In this document: positions 1 through 11,032 of the stretch, one piece after another
How the letters are laid out: each line of letters starts with the position of its first letter
Position numbering within the stretch: position 1 is the first letter of the stretch
Assembly: GCF_900109315.1 (NCBI RefSeq)
Contig: NZ_FOJC01000008.1
Coordinates: forward strand, 39,628-103,627
From: [Haemophilus] ducreyi
GTDB lineage: Bacteria; Pseudomonadota; Gammaproteobacteria; Enterobacterales; Pasteurellaceae
Direction of reading: 5' to 3'
Length of the DNA stretch: 64,000 nt
Program-made: the position numbers and the translations under genes
Notes under the pieces: generated by a model
What the model was told of the DNA's origin: nothing
The model's input: the letters and a program-made list of their open reading frames with translations, nothing else
The model's database searches: none

Positions 1-152
1 TGCAATGCTACAACGCACTTGTTTTAACTGGTGGGTTTGTTGAAGCTGACCGGTGGCTGCTTGCATACGCAATTTGAATTGTTCACCTAAAAGATTAATT
101 AATTCAGCTTTCAGCTCTTCAACATTTTTTGTACGTAGTTCTTGAGCTTTCA

Positions 153-153
<1 letters not shown>
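1..153 (-). CDS. rpmC: Ribosomal protein L29 (uL29), 3' part cut by window edge
   Basis: Large-subunit protein L29, which sits at the polypeptide exit tunnel beside L23. The visible 51 residues start [18 protein letters not shown] and continue [12 protein letters not shown], matching the enterobacterial L29 N-terminus; the family is about 63 residues, so roughly a dozen are lost beyond the left edge. The ATG shares one base with the rplP stop (TAATG), indicating translational coupling. It is the tenth gene of the S10 operon read leftwards. Residue 48 is a Cys where E. coli has Arg; I attach no meaning to this. Confidence 0.95.
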
Positions 154-563
<410 letters not shown>

Positions 564-576
564 TCAGTGATTCTCC

Positions 577-1284
<708 letters not shown>

Positions 1285-1298
1285 TTATTCCTCTACGA

Positions 1299-1631
1299 TT
1301 AATGATCTGACACAACCACAGTGATGTGGCTTGTACGTTTTAAGATACGATCTGCTCGACCTTTTGCACGTGGCATAACACGTTTCATGCTTGGACCTTC
1401 ATTAACGAAGATTTTAGCAACTTTAAGATCATCTACATCTGCACCATCATTATGCTCTGCGTTAGCAATAGCAGATTCTAATACTTTTTTAACTAAAGCA
1501 GAGGCTTTTTTGTTAGTAAAGGTTAAAATTTCTAATGCTTGCGCAACTTTTTTACCGCGAATTAAATCAGCAACTAAGCGAGCTTTTTGTGCAGAGGTAC
1601 GAGCGTAACGATGTTTAGCAATAGTTTCCAT
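1299..1631 (-). CDS. rplV: Ribosomal protein L22 (uL22)
   Basis: L22 lines the 50S exit tunnel and its beta-hairpin is where macrolide-resistance changes occur. The 110-residue product [11 protein letters not shown]...ADLIRGKKV has the standard length. The tunnel hairpin segment [21 protein letters not shown] is intact with no insertion or deletion, so nothing suggests macrolide resistance at this locus. It lies in the S10 operon between rpsS (10-base gap) and rpsC. Confidence 0.98.
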   Translation of the reverse strand: METIAKHRYARTSAQKARLVADLIRGKKVAQALEILTFTNKKASALVKKVLESAIANAEHNDGADVDDLKVAKIFVNEGPSMKRVMPRAKGRADRILKRTSHITVVVSDH

Positions 1632-1641
1632 CTTTTACCTC

Positions 1642-1926
<285 letters not shown>

Positions 1927-1946
1927 CTATTATTTAGTAAATATAA

Positions 1947-2768
1947 TTATTTTCCACGACGACGTACAATATATTTATCTGTACGTTTGTTGTGACGAGT
2001 TTTCTTACCTTTGGTTTGAACGCCCCAAGGAGTAACTGGATGTTTACCAAAGTTACGACCTTCACCACCACCATGTGGGTGGTCTACTGGGTTCATTGCA
2101 GTACCACGAACTGTTGGACGAATACCTCTCCAACGATTAGCACCTGCTTTACCAAGTACGCGAAGCATATGTTCTGAGTTACCGACTTCACCGATAGTGG
2201 CGATACACTCAGCTAATACTTTACGCATTTCGCCTGAACGAAGACGCAAAGTTACATAATTACCTTCACGAGCGATAATTTGTACATAAGCACCAGCAGA
2301 ACGTGCAATTTGACCACCTTTACCAGGTTTTAATTCAACGTTATGAACTGTAGTACCTACAGGAATATTACGCATTGGTAGCGCATTACCTACTTTAATA
2401 TGTGCTGATGCACCCGCTTGAATCATATCACCAACAGATAACCCTTTTGGTGCTAAGATATAGCGACGCTCACCATCTTTATAAAGTACTAATGCAATAT
2501 TTGCAGAACGATTTGGATCATATTCTAAACGCTCAACTACCGCTGGAATATCAAACTTATTACGTTTGAAATCAATTAAACGATAGTGTTGTTTATGACC
2601 ACCACCAATATGGCGAGTTGTAATACGACCTAAATTATTACGTCCACCCGTTTTAGATTTAGTATCTAATAAAGGTGCGTAAGGTTTACCTTTATGTAAT
2701 TCTGCATTTACAACTTTAACTACGTGACGACGACCAGCGGAGGTCGGCTTACATTTAACGATAGCCAT
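1947..2768 (-). CDS. rplB: Ribosomal protein L2 (uL2)
   Basis: L2 is a primary 23S rRNA-binding protein needed for subunit association and for peptidyl-transferase assembly. The 273-residue product has the OB-fold and SH3-like halves, with the conserved C-terminal patch [18 protein letters not shown] that holds the functionally important His (NPVDHPHGG). It lies between rplW and rpsS. The length equals the E. coli protein, and the C-terminus RRRGK is intact. Confidence 0.98.
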   Translation of the reverse strand: MAIVKCKPTSAGRRHVVKVVNAELHKGKPYAPLLDTKSKTGGRNNLGRITTRHIGGGHKQHYRLIDFKRNKFDIPAVVERLEYDPNRSANIALVLYKDGERRYILAPKGLSVGDMIQAGASAHIKVGNALPMRNIPVGTTVHNVELKPGKGGQIARSAGAYVQIIAREGNYVTLRLRSGEMRKVLAECIATIGEVGNSEHMLRVLGKAGANRWRGIRPTVRGTAMNPVDHPHGGGEGRNFGKHPVTPWGVQTKGKKTRHNKRTDKYIVRRRGK

Positions 2769-2788
2769 TTATAAATTTTCCTCCGTAA

Positions 2789-3094
2789 TTACTCTGCTGC
2801 ACCTTCAACAAAGTCAAGCGATTGACCTTCTTGAAGAGTAACATACGCTTTTTTCCAGTCACTACGACGACCCATTCTAGCACCATGACGTTTAGTTTTA
2901 CCTTTAACAACAACAGTACGAACAGAATCCACTTTCACTTCAAATAATTCTTGAACTGCATTAGCAACTTCAACTTTATTAGCATCTAATGCTACTTTGA
3001 AAACGATAGTGTTGCCTTTTTCAGCATTTTTCGTCGCTTTTTCAGAGATATGCGGTGCTTTAAGCACTTTTAGCAAACGTTCTTGTTGAATCAT
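2789..3094 (-). CDS. rplW: Ribosomal protein L23 (uL23)
   Basis: L23 is at the exit-tunnel rim and is the docking site for trigger factor and SRP. The 101-residue product starts [21 protein letters not shown] and has the loop [21 protein letters not shown]. Its ATG overlaps the rplD stop by four bases (ATGA), a normal coupling in this operon. The SRP protein Ffh, a partner of this protein, is encoded further right at 16455-17840. Confidence 0.98.
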   Translation of the reverse strand: MIQQERLLKVLKAPHISEKATKNAEKGNTIVFKVALDANKVEVANAVQELFEVKVDSVRTVVVKGKTKRHGARMGRRSDWKKAYVTLQEGQSLDFVEGAAE

Positions 3095-3693
3095 GCCAAC
3101 ATCTCCTCAATTTGTTTTACTGCATCAGTAGTAATAACTACTTTATCGAAAGCAATTAAACTTACTGGATCAATACCTTGAACATCACGCACATCTACTT
3201 TGTATAAATTACGTGCTGCTAAGAATAGGTTTTCATCTAAACTTGCAGTAATGATTAAAGCATCATTCAGCGCTAAATCTTTTAATTTTTGAACTAAGAA
3301 TTTAGTTTTTGGTGCTTCAACTTCAAATTTCTCAACAACAACTAAACGTTCTTGACGAACTAGTTCTGAAAGAATACTTTTGATTGCACCACGGTACATT
3401 TTTTTATTTACTTTTTGACTGTGATCTTGAGGTTTCGCAGCAAAAGTTGTACCACCTGAACGCCAAATTGGAGATTTAATATCACCTGAACGAGCGCGAC
3501 CAGTACCTTTTTGACGCCAAGGTTTTTTACCTGAACCAGACACTTCAGCACGAGTTTTTTGAGCACGAGAACCTTGACGAGCACCTGCTGCATATGCAAC
3601 AACTACTTGATGGATTAACGCTTCATTAAACTCACGTCCGAAGGTAGTTTCAGAAACAGTTAGTGCATTTGCACCTACAACTTGTAATTCCAT
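3091..3693 (-). CDS. rplD: Ribosomal protein L4 (uL4), S10 operon autoregulator
   Basis: L4 has a globular domain and a long loop into the exit tunnel. In gammaproteobacteria it also represses its own operon by acting on the S10 leader, in transcription (with NusA) and translation. The 200-residue product starts [19 protein letters not shown]. The tunnel loop around residues 40-100 ([20 protein letters not shown]) is complete. Its likely target, an attenuator hairpin, is visible upstream of rpsJ at 4703-4746. The regulatory role is inferred from the family, not shown here. Confidence 0.98.
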   Translation of the reverse strand: MELQVVGANALTVSETTFGREFNEALIHQVVVAYAAGARQGSRAQKTRAEVSGSGKKPWRQKGTGRARSGDIKSPIWRSGGTTFAAKPQDHSQKVNKKMYRGAIKSILSELVRQERLVVVEKFEVEAPKTKFLVQKLKDLALNDALIITASLDENLFLAARNLYKVDVRDVQGIDPVSLIAFDKVVITTDAVKQIEEMLA

Positions 3694-3708
3694 CTCTATC
3701 CCCTAGAC

Positions 3709-4335
3709 TTATGCTTTAACTGCTGGTTTAACAATAACATTACTATTAGTTGCACCAGGAACTGCCCCTTTAACTAATAACAATTTACGTTCAGCATCTA
3801 CACGAACAACTTCAAGTGATTGAACGGTTACACGCTCAGCACCTAAATGTCCTGCCATTTTTTTACCTTTAAACACACGACCTGGCGTTTGGTTTTGACC
3901 AATAGAACCAAGTACACGATGTGATAAAGAGTTACCATGTGTAGCATCTTGAGTACGGAAGTTCCAGCGTTTAACACCGCCAGCAAAACCTTTACCTTTA
4001 GAAGTACCTGTAACATCTACTTTTTTAACATCTGCAAAAATGTCAACATTGATTTCTTGACCTAAAGTGAATTCTTCACCTTCAGTACGAAATTCCCATA
4101 AACCGCGACCAGCTTCAACACCTGCTTTCACGAAATGGCCTGCTTCTGGCTTAGTTACACGACTAGCTTTTTTAGTACCAGTAGTAACTTGAATTGCAGA
4201 ATAGCCATCGTTTTCAAGGGTCTTAACTTGAGTAACACGGTTGGCTTCAATTTCGATAACGGTAACTGGAATTGACACGCCATCTTCATTGAAAACGCGA
4301 GTCATACCAACTTTACGACCGATTAAACCAATCAT
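3709..4335 (-). CDS. rplC: Ribosomal protein L3 (uL3)
   Basis: L3 initiates 50S assembly and extends a loop toward the peptidyl-transferase centre. The 208-residue product starts [19 protein letters not shown]. The loop near residues 145-160 contains [19 protein letters not shown], with the glutamine that PrmB methylates in E. coli. It is the second gene of the S10 operon, between rpsJ (25-base gap) and rplD. Length and motifs are normal. Confidence 0.98.
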   Translation of the reverse strand: MIGLIGRKVGMTRVFNEDGVSIPVTVIEIEANRVTQVKTLENDGYSAIQVTTGTKKASRVTKPEAGHFVKAGVEAGRGLWEFRTEGEEFTLGQEINVDIFADVKKVDVTGTSKGKGFAGGVKRWNFRTQDATHGNSLSHRVLGSIGQNQTPGRVFKGKKMAGHLGAERVTVQSLEVVRVDAERKLLLVKGAVPGATNSNVIVKPAVKA

Positions 4336-4360
4336 TGTAATAACCTCTTAAAATTCCCAA

Positions 4361-4699
<339 letters not shown>

Positions 4700-4702
4700 C
4701 TA

Positions 4703-4746
4703 ATAAAAAACCGAGCTACCACTTAATTCAAATAAATTAAGGGAGC
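4703..4746 (-). terminator. S10 leader attenuator hairpin (candidate)
   Basis: On the minus strand, 31 bases before rpsJ, a stem pairs 4735-4741 with 4722-4728 and extends outward through GG/CC and AGC/GCT with single-base bulges. It is followed on the transcript by CGG and six U residues (plus 4704-4713). In E. coli the S10 leader ends in a comparable U-tailed hairpin where L4 stimulates termination. The position and form match; regulation by L4 here is an inference. Confidence 0.6.
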
Positions 4747-5093
4747 ACAGTTACACCTGTTATAGTTTTCAAATCGAAAACATTTACTATGTGCTACAAG
4801 AACAAGATTTGTAACACCACTTGATAAATGATTACATCAAGCGACTTTATCAAAGTTGTAATAAAATACGAATAATCAAAAGCCCTTATAATCTACTATA
4901 GATTCGTACTGAAAGCAAGCGTAATGTGAATTTTTACTGTATCTACTTTATCATGTTAACTGCTGGGAAATATGGCTTTAAAAATTTAAGTTGACATACC
5001 TTGACCTTTTTTACATTATATGGTGAGCTAAAATAGCTTTCTTCTTACATATTAAGTTAGTAACATTCAATCACTTACTGAGGAGATATCATA
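4747..5093. other. Divergent intergenic region, S10 leader / sxy promoter
   Basis: This 347-base gap separates the S10 operon (left) from the broken sxy gene (right). On the minus strand it holds the rest of the S10 leader and a weak promoter-like pair around 4880-4910 (TATAGT preceded at 18 bases by TTACGC), which I rate low. On the plus strand it holds the stronger promoter listed separately at 4991-5019. I found no ORF or RNA gene in it. Confidence 0.5.
4991..5019 (+). promoter_or_regulatory. Sigma-70 promoter for the sxy remnant
   Basis: TTGACA at 4991-4996 and CATTAT at 5014-5019 with a 17-base spacer, about 75 bases ahead of the sxy start. A perfect -35 is notable in front of a broken gene, so the locus may still be transcribed. 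I could not make out a convincing CRP or CRP-S site beside it. Confidence 0.55.
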
Positions 5094-5745
5094 ATGAAAA
5101 ATATAGAAAAAGAATTAAAAGAATTATAAAACTTACGAACGATTTTCCGTTCTATAGGACTTATTAAGTTTAAACCTTATTTTTCCTATATGGGCTTATT
5201 TAAAGATGATACTATGTTCGGGCTATATAAGGAAAAATGTTTATATTTACGTAAGTCAGATCAATATTTGCAGGAAATAAAAGATACTATCCCCATTCAT
5301 TTTTTATCTGATCATAAAATTAGCCGCCAATCAAAAATATTTTATCTAGTTCCTCAACACATTATTGAAAACATTTCTTCCTATTCCCACTGGATTACGT
5401 CCTCAATCTCTGAATACCAACGTTTACTCTCAAAAATCCGCACTGAACATCAAACTAAAATCCGAATTTTACTGAATATGAATATTAATATTGAAAGGTT
5501 ACTTGCTCGAGTTAATATTAATACCGTCTACCGTCGATGAATTTAAACAGGTTGGGGAAACAAAGGCGTTTGTTAGGCTTATCCAACAAGGATTTGAAGT
5601 CAATCAATTACTTTTATTTAAATTATATGGTGCATTACAGCATAAATATATTTATATGCTTTCATTAGAAGAGAAAAAAAGGTTACTGGAGCAAGCAGAC
5701 TCTGCACTCTATGACGCGGGGCTTAGAAAAAGATTTACGGTCTAA
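5094..5745 (+). pseudogene. sxy: Competence activator Sxy/TfoX, broken by a stop and a 7-base duplication
   Basis: Sxy (TfoX) is the co-activator that lets CRP switch on competence genes in Pasteurellaceae. The reading starts at ATG 5094 behind GAGGAG, and residues such as MGLFKDDTMFG...CLYLR align with the H. influenzae Sxy segment around YGLFHKEETMF; the C-terminal half (VGETKAFVRLIQQG...LSLEEKKRLLEQA) matches its LREIGAENALVELKKSG...LSQAEKERLLKKL. Two lesions are visible. A TAA at 5127-5129 ends translation after 11 codons, with coding sense resuming in the same frame. A direct tandem duplication of TACCGTC (5522-5528 and 5529-5535) shifts the frame, and removing one copy restores NTVDEFKQVG. 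Translation restarting at ATG 5190 would still be cut at 5538. The gene should be non-functional unless the duplication is a sequencing artefact. Confidence 0.9.
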
Positions 5746-5898
5746 GAAGTAAATCGCAAGTGCATTATGCTCCAAGTCACAAAACACAAAGAAAACTGAA
5801 GGCAACTTTTCATAATGATTCCTTTCTTGTATTGGCGGTGCTACCATTTATACCTATAAATTATCTAAAAAATTATATCATCCTATAGGAGAATAGAC

Positions 5899-7293
5899 AT
5901 GGAATACCGTATCGAAAAAGATACTATGGGCGAAGTGAAAGTACCGGCTGATCGCTATTGGGCAGCACAAACAGAACGTTCGCGTAATAATTTCAAGATT
6001 GGTCCTGAAGCTTCTATGCCGGTCGAAATTATTGAAGCATTTGCTTATTTAAAAAAAGCCGCTGCATTTGCTAATGCTGAACTAGGTGCACTCACCACTG
6101 AAAAACGTGACTTAATTGCGATGGTTTGTGATGAAATCTTAGCAAATAAATTAGCGGACGAATTTCCGTTAGTGATTTGGCAAACAGGTTCTGGTACACA
6201 ATCAAATATGAATCTTAATGAAGTGATTGCCAACCGTGCCCACGTATTACAAGGGGGGGCATTAGGTGAAAAATCGATTATTCATCCAAATGATGATGTC
6301 AATAAATCGCAATCTTCAAACGATACCTATCCAACGGCTATGCATATTGCTGCCTATAAAAAAGTCGTTGAAGTAACCATTCCAGCAATAGAACGCTTAC
6401 AAAAAACATTTGCCATAAAATCTGAAGCATTTAAAGATGTGGTTAAAATTGGCCGAACTCATTTAATGGATGCCACCCCGCTTACATTAGGCCAAGAATT
6501 CTCTGCCTATGCGGCACAATTACAATTTGGTTTGTTAGCCCTTAAAAATACCTTGCCCCATTTGGCGCAGTTAGCATTAGGTGGCACAGCTGTTGGCACA
6601 GGCTTAAATACGCCTAAAGGTTATGATGTTAAAGTAGCAGAATATATCGCACAATTTACTCAACTTCCTTTTATTACTGCGGAAAATAAATTTGAAGCAT
6701 TAGCCACTCACGATGCAATTATTGAAACACACGGTGCGCTCAAACAAATTGCTATGTCATTATTCAAAATTGCCAATGATATTCGTTTATTAGCATCAGG
6801 TCCTCGCTCTGGTATTGGCGAAATTCTAATTCCTGAAAATGAACCCGGCTCGTCAATTATGCCCGGTAAAGTCAATCCTACTCAATGTGAGGCAATGACT
6901 ATGGTTGCAGCGCAAGTGTTGGGAAATGATACTACGATTTCATTTGCGGGTAGCCAAGGCCATTTTCAGTTAAATGTTTTCAAACCTGTTATGGCAGCAA
7001 ATTTCTTACAATCGGCACAATTACTGGCTGATGTATGTATTTCATTTGATGAGCATTGTGCAAGCGGTATTGAGCCTAATTATCCAAGAATTCAACAACA
7101 ATTAGAAAACTCTTTAATGTTAGTGACCGCTTTAAATACCCATATTGGTTATGAAAATGCGGCTAAAATTGCTAAAACTGCGCACAAAAATGGAACAACA
7201 CTCAAAGAAGAAGCAATTAACTTAGGTCTAGTCACTGCTGAACAGTTTGATCAATGGGTACGCCCTCAAAATATGGTCGGTAGTTTAAAATAA
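5899..7293 (+). CDS. fumC: Fumarate hydratase class II
   Basis: Reversible hydration of fumarate to L-malate in the cytoplasm. In fermentative Pasteurellaceae this mostly runs malate to fumarate for fumarate respiration. The 464-residue product starts [25 protein letters not shown]. It has the superfamily motifs [11 protein letters not shown] near residues 140-150 and the signature [13 protein letters not shown] near 319, containing the catalytic Ser loop. A TAGGAG ribosome-binding site lies nine bases before the ATG. It is a single gene with its own terminator at 7316-7345. No iron-sulfur cysteine pattern was seen, so it is the oxygen-stable class. Confidence 0.97.
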   Translation: MEYRIEKDTMGEVKVPADRYWAAQTERSRNNFKIGPEASMPVEIIEAFAYLKKAAAFANAELGALTTEKRDLIAMVCDEILANKLADEFPLVIWQTGSGTQSNMNLNEVIANRAHVLQGGALGEKSIIHPNDDVNKSQSSNDTYPTAMHIAAYKKVVEVTIPAIERLQKTFAIKSEAFKDVVKIGRTHLMDATPLTLGQEFSAYAAQLQFGLLALKNTLPHLAQLALGGTAVGTGLNTPKGYDVKVAEYIAQFTQLPFITAENKFEALATHDAIIETHGALKQIAMSLFKIANDIRLLASGPRSGIGEILIPENEPGSSIMPGKVNPTQCEAMTMVAAQVLGNDTTISFAGSQGHFQLNVFKPVMAANFLQSAQLLADVCISFDEHCASGIEPNYPRIQQQLENSLMLVTALNTHIGYENAAKIAKTAHKNGTTLKEEAINLGLVTAEQFDQWVRPQNMVGSLK

Positions 7294-7315
7294 ATAACAC
7301 TGCACTCAAATAAGA

Positions 7316-7345
7316 AAGGGCTATTACTATAGCCCTTTTATTTTA
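7316..7345 (+). terminator. Intrinsic terminator of fumC
   Basis: A nine-base stem AAGGGCTAT (7316-7324) and ATAGCCCTT (7329-7337) with a four-base loop, followed by TTATTTT. It lies 23 bases after the fumC stop. Confidence 0.85.
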
Positions 7346-7396
7346 AGCGGTTGAATTTTTAAAAAATTTGCAAAAATTCAGTAAAAAAGCACCGCT
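7346..7396 (-). terminator. Inverted USS-like pair acting as terminator after murJ
   Basis: AGCGGT (7346-7351) faces ACCGCT (7391-7396), and inside them TGAATTTTT (7352-7360) pairs AAAAATTCA (7372-7380). The outer arms are the core of the Apl-type uptake signal in opposite orientation, lying between convergent fumC and murJ. The placement after murJ (stop at 7407) suggests a terminator role for the minus strand. Confidence 0.55.
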
Positions 7397-7406
7397 ATAC
7401 TAAAAA

Positions 7407-8975
7407 TTAAGCTCTGAAATCTTGTTTACGAATACCTAAAACCATTAATACGGCGAAGTAACTGATTGCCGCTAAGCTGATTAACCACACTAACCAATGT
7501 ACTTTAAGCCACATTGTCATTGCATACCAATCCGTTAATGTAGGTGAAAAATAAGAAACTAATACGCCCATCGCACAAGCTGAAATAGCGACTTTCAATA
7601 TAAAAATTACGGTTTTTTTGCTTAAACAATACGCTTGCTCTTTCACTAAATTATAATACAGCAAGCTTCCATTTACGGCAGCAGAGAGGGCTGATGCCAT
7701 CGCTAACCCTAAATAGCCAAATGGGATGGCTAATACACCAAAACAGATATTAGCAATTGTTGCAATAATACCAATTTTAACCGGTGTTTTAGTATTTTGT
7801 CTTGCATAGAAGCCATTTGCTAAAACGCTAATTAACATATAACTATTTAAGCCTAAGCACATAATCCAAAGTGCGTGTGAGGTAGCAATCACGTCTGCTA
7901 AAACAAATTTGCCCCGCATAAAAATCGTCATAATTAATGGTTGTGCTAAAATGGCCATTCCTACCATCGCTGGAATACCTAACGCCACAACCATACGGAC
8001 GCCCCAATCTAATGTTTGCTTAAATGCTATTGCACGTTGTTCTTCATTTAACGCTTTTTTCTTCGTAATACGTGAAAGATTAGGCAATACGACAGTCGAA
8101 ATGGCAATCCCAAATAATCCTAATGGAAATTCAATTAGACGATCAGAATAATAAAGCCAAGTAATTGATCCGGTCACTAAGAAACTGGCGATCACTTGGT
8201 TTAATAGTAAGTTAATCTGAGTGACGGATACACCAAACAATGCGGGAATCATCAAACGGCGTACTTTTGTCACACCTTCATCTTTCCAAGCCCACTTGGG
8301 TTTAACCAATAACCTTTCTTTTATCATAAACGGAATTTGAAATAAAAATTGCAATAAACCGCCTAGAAAAATTCCCCAAGCTAATGCAATATCTGGCTGT
8401 TCAAAATAATCTGCGCCAAATAATGCCATGCTGATCATAGCCACATTGAGTAATACTGGTGAAAATGCCATTACACCAAACTTCCCTATTGTATTTAACA
8501 CGGCTCCTGAAAGGGCAACGAAAGTGATAAACCACAAATAAGGAAAAGTAATCTTAAGTAGCAATGACGCTTGCGTAAATTTTTGTGCATCTGGGCCATC
8601 ATTAAACCAATCAATAAACCAACCGGTCCCAAATAACGCAGCAATTATTGGTGAAATCAACATGGCAACTAAAGTAACCACCGTTACTAAAAGCCCTAAG
8701 GTTCCTGAAACTTTCGCAATAAATTCTCGAGTCTTATCTAAATCATTATCAGCATTATATTCTGCTAACACTGGCACAAATGCTTTTGAAAAAGCACCTT
8801 CAGCAAATAATCGCCGCAGGAAATTAGGAATCCGATTAGCAAATAGAAAAACATCAGACATTGCCCCCGCACCTAATAAGCTCGCAATAACAACATCACG
8901 TACTAACCCTAATATACGTGAGATAAGCGTCATAGTGCTGACAACTATGCTGGATTTTAAAAGTTTCTTACTCAT
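7407..8975 (-). CDS. murJ: Lipid II flippase MurJ (MviN)
   Basis: An inner-membrane MOP-superfamily flippase that moves lipid II across the membrane for peptidoglycan synthesis. The 522-residue product is almost entirely hydrophobic with about 14 predicted transmembrane segments. It starts MSKKLLKSSIVVSTMTLISRILGLVRDVVIA, and the family segments FAEGAFSKAFVPVLAEY near residue 60 and YYSDRLIEFPLGLFGIAIST near 275 are intact. It is transcribed away from rpsT; the same divergent arrangement is known in other gammaproteobacteria. No sign of damage. Confidence 0.97.
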   Translation of the reverse strand: MSKKLLKSSIVVSTMTLISRILGLVRDVVIASLLGAGAMSDVFLFANRIPNFLRRLFAEGAFSKAFVPVLAEYNADNDLDKTREFIAKVSGTLGLLVTVVTLVAMLISPIIAALFGTGWFIDWFNDGPDAQKFTQASLLLKITFPYLWFITFVALSGAVLNTIGKFGVMAFSPVLLNVAMISMALFGADYFEQPDIALAWGIFLGGLLQFLFQIPFMIKERLLVKPKWAWKDEGVTKVRRLMIPALFGVSVTQINLLLNQVIASFLVTGSITWLYYSDRLIEFPLGLFGIAISTVVLPNLSRITKKKALNEEQRAIAFKQTLDWGVRMVVALGIPAMVGMAILAQPLIMTIFMRGKFVLADVIATSHALWIMCLGLNSYMLISVLANGFYARQNTKTPVKIGIIATIANICFGVLAIPFGYLGLAMASALSAAVNGSLLYYNLVKEQAYCLSKKTVIFILKVAISACAMGVLVSYFSPTLTDWYAMTMWLKVHWLVWLISLAAISYFAVLMVLGIRKQDFRA

Positions 8976-9335
8976 AATTTATGACTAACAGAAAAATAGA
9001 GGCAAAGTGTAACAAATATTTGCCTGTAACAGGGAATAAGTTATAGCGCGATTTATAATTAATATAATAATCAATAACCGCGATCATCTAGCCAATTTGC
9101 ACAAGATCTTACCGCTTTCCCAAGATCGCAATAGAAAATCAAAGCTAATTTATACGTTTGTTATAGGAAAATAAGAAAAAAACTGATAAAATGCCACCTT
9201 ATCGTTTTCTATTAGAAAAACGGTGTTCTTTTCAAGCACGTGTCTCGTTGAAAATGAATTTAAACTATCGATAGCTCAACATAAACTTACGTTTATGTTT
9301 TTTAATTTTTACACAGATATTTTAGGAGTTTGACC
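8976..9335. other. Divergent intergenic region murJ / rpsT
   Basis: These 360 bases have no ORF of substance. On the plus side there is a -10-like TAAAAT at 9187-9192 with no good -35, a hairpin-prone segment around 9200-9225 (CGTTTTCT...AGAAAAACG), and the strong U-tailed hairpin at 9279-9312 listed separately. The murJ side carries only AT-rich sequence in which I could not fix a promoter. Confidence 0.5.
9279..9312 (+). terminator. Intrinsic terminator inside the rpsT leader (possible attenuator)
   Basis: A perfect eight-base stem ACATAAAC (9279-9286) and GTTTATGT (9291-9298) with loop TTAC is followed by TTTTTAATTTTT. It lies between the likely promoter region (about 9187) and the rpsT ribosome-binding site (9324), so transcripts from that region must read through it to reach rpsT. 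Confidence 0.7.
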
Positions 9336-9599
9336 TTGGCTAATATCAAGTCAGCAAAAAAACGTGCGGTTCAATCTGAAAAACGCCGCCAACACAACGC
9401 AAGCCAACGCTCAATGATGCGTACTTTCATTAAAAAAGTATATGCAGCAATAGCAACTGGTGATAAAGCAGCATCACAAACAGCTTTCGTTGAAATGCAA
9501 AAAGTAGTGGATCGTATGGCATCTAAAGGGTTAATCCATGCCAATAAAGCAGCTAACCACAAAGCAAAATTAGTAGCTCAAATTAAAAAATTAGCATAA
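9336..9599 (+). CDS. rpsT: Ribosomal protein S20 (bS20), UUG start
   Basis: S20 binds 16S rRNA early in 30S assembly. The product is 87 residues beginning (M)[22 protein letters not shown], essentially the E. coli protein. The start is chosen as TTG at 9336, seven bases after AGGAG (9324-9328); an in-frame TTG at 9330 is only one base from that site and is impossible. E. coli rpsT also starts with UUG, and this weak codon is part of S20 translational autoregulation there. A U-tailed hairpin precedes it, which may add control. It is monocistronic with a terminator at 9613-9643. Confidence 0.97.
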   Translation: MANIKSAKKRAVQSEKRRQHNASQRSMMRTFIKKVYAAIATGDKAASQTAFVEMQKVVDRMASKGLIHANKAANHKAKLVAQIKKLA

Positions 9600-9612
9600 T
9601 CCCTTTTTGCAT

Positions 9613-9643
9613 AAAAAACCGACCTATAAAGGTCGGTTTTTTT
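9613..9643. terminator. Bidirectional terminator between rpsT and trkA
   Basis: CCGACC (9619-9624) pairs with GGTCGG (9631-9636), flanked by an A run on the left and a T run on the right, so it can end both rpsT and the convergent trkA transcript. Confidence 0.9.
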
Positions 9644-9655
9644 ATAACTTGGATT

Positions 9656-11032
9656 CTATAGAAAAAATGTGGTGATTTGGAATAATTTCTCAAGCTCACT
9701 AACTTGTTTTTTATCATTCACAAACACAATTATGCGATCATTTTCCAAAATAATCGTTGATTTATGCGCGATAATAACTTGTTGTTCACGAACAATTGCC
9801 CCAATAATTACTCCTTGAGGTAACTTCAGATCACGTACGGTTTTCCCCACGACTTTTGATGAGCTTTCATCGCCATGTACAATAACTTCCAAACACTCTG
9901 CTTGCCCTTGTTTTAATGAAGCCACTTGTACAATATCACCTTTGCGGACATGGCTTGATAAAGCAGAAATGGTGGCTTGTTTTGGTGAGAGTGCGATATC
10001 AATGGTTCCACCTTGTATTAAATGTAAATATGCCATTCGCTGTACTAAAACAATGGCTTTCTTAGCCCCTAAACGTTTTGCGAGTAATGCTAACATAATA
10101 TTGGCTTCATCGTCACCGCTTAATGCTAAAAATAAATCAATATTTTCAATATGCTCTTCAAACAATAGTTCTTGATCAGAAGCATCTCCGCATAATACTA
10201 ATGTTTTTTCTAACTTTTCTGCCAATTTCTCTGCTTTATTTTGATCACGTTCAATCATTTTTACACTGCATTGATGTTCGAGATCTTTCGCCAATCCTAG
10301 CCCAATACTTCCCCCGCCCATAATCATTACGCGTTTATGAGGGCGTTCTAAACGTTGTAATTCACTCATAACGGCTTTGATATTATGTGTTTCACAAATA
10401 AAGAAGACTTCATCACCGGCTTCAATAATGGTTGATCCTTGAGGAATAATTGCGCGCTCTTGTCTGAAAATAGAGACTACTCGAACTTCAATGTAAGGTA
10501 AGTGATCACGTAGCGCTGAAATAGGATAACCTACTAATGGGCCACCATAATAAGCTCTTACACTGATTAGGCTGACTAGTTCATGAGTAAAATGTGCGAC
10601 TTGTAACGCACCGGGGTAATTTATTAAGCGTAAAATCTCCTCTTTCACTAACACTTCAGGCACAATGATATGATCAATGGGCAAAGCATTGTCATTAAAT
10701 AGTTGTTCTTTTTCACGGACATAATCACTATTACGAATACGTGCGATTTTAGTTGGTATATGAAACAGTGTATGTGCAATTTGACAAGCAATCATATTAG
10801 TTTCATCACTTTCCGTCACGGCAACAATCAAGTCTGCATCACTTGCACCTGCATCGCGTAATATTTGTGGTGAAGCACCATTACCATTTACAACTTGTAA
10901 GTCGTGCTTATCTTGCAATAAATTTAAACAGCTTTGATCAGCATCGATTAAGGTAATATCATTATCTTCACTGACTAAATTCTCTGCTAATGTTGAGCCG
11001 ACTTGCCCTGCACCTAAAATAAGAATTTTCAT
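9656..11032 (-). CDS. trkA: Trk potassium uptake system NAD-binding subunit TrkA
   Basis: A peripheral regulatory subunit that gates the TrkH potassium channel in response to nucleotides. The 458-residue product has two RCK units: the first Rossmann motif [15 protein letters not shown] is at the N-terminus, and a second, [15 protein letters not shown], is near residue 236, each followed by a TrkA-C domain. The ATG shares one base with the rsmB stop (TAATG), the conserved rsmB-trkA pairing also seen in E. coli. Its partner TrkH is encoded at 43887-45347 in this window. The length is that of E. coli TrkA. Confidence 0.97.
   Translation of the reverse strand: MKILILGAGQVGSTLAENLVSEDNDITLIDADQSCLNLLQDKHDLQVVNGNGASPQILRDAGASDADLIVAVTESDETNMIACQIAHTLFHIPTKIARIRNSDYVREKEQLFNDNALPIDHIIVPEVLVKEEILRLINYPGALQVAHFTHELVSLISVRAYYGGPLVGYPISALRDHLPYIEVRVVSIFRQERAIIPQGSTIIEAGDEVFFICETHNIKAVMSELQRLERPHKRVMIMGGGSIGLGLAKDLEHQCSVKMIERDQNKAEKLAEKLEKTLVLCGDASDQELLFEEHIENIDLFLALSGDDEANIMLALLAKRLGAKKAIVLVQRMAYLHLIQGGTIDIALSPKQATISALSSHVRKGDIVQVASLKQGQAECLEVIVHGDESSSKVVGKTVRDLKLPQGVIIGAIVREQQVIIAHKSTIILENDRIIVFVNDKKQVSELEKLFQITTFFL

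Noticed and set aside
4880..4910. S10 operon promoter (TATAGT with TTACGC)
   Set aside because: The -35 is poor and other -10 choices are equally good; I kept it only as a note in the intergenic entry.
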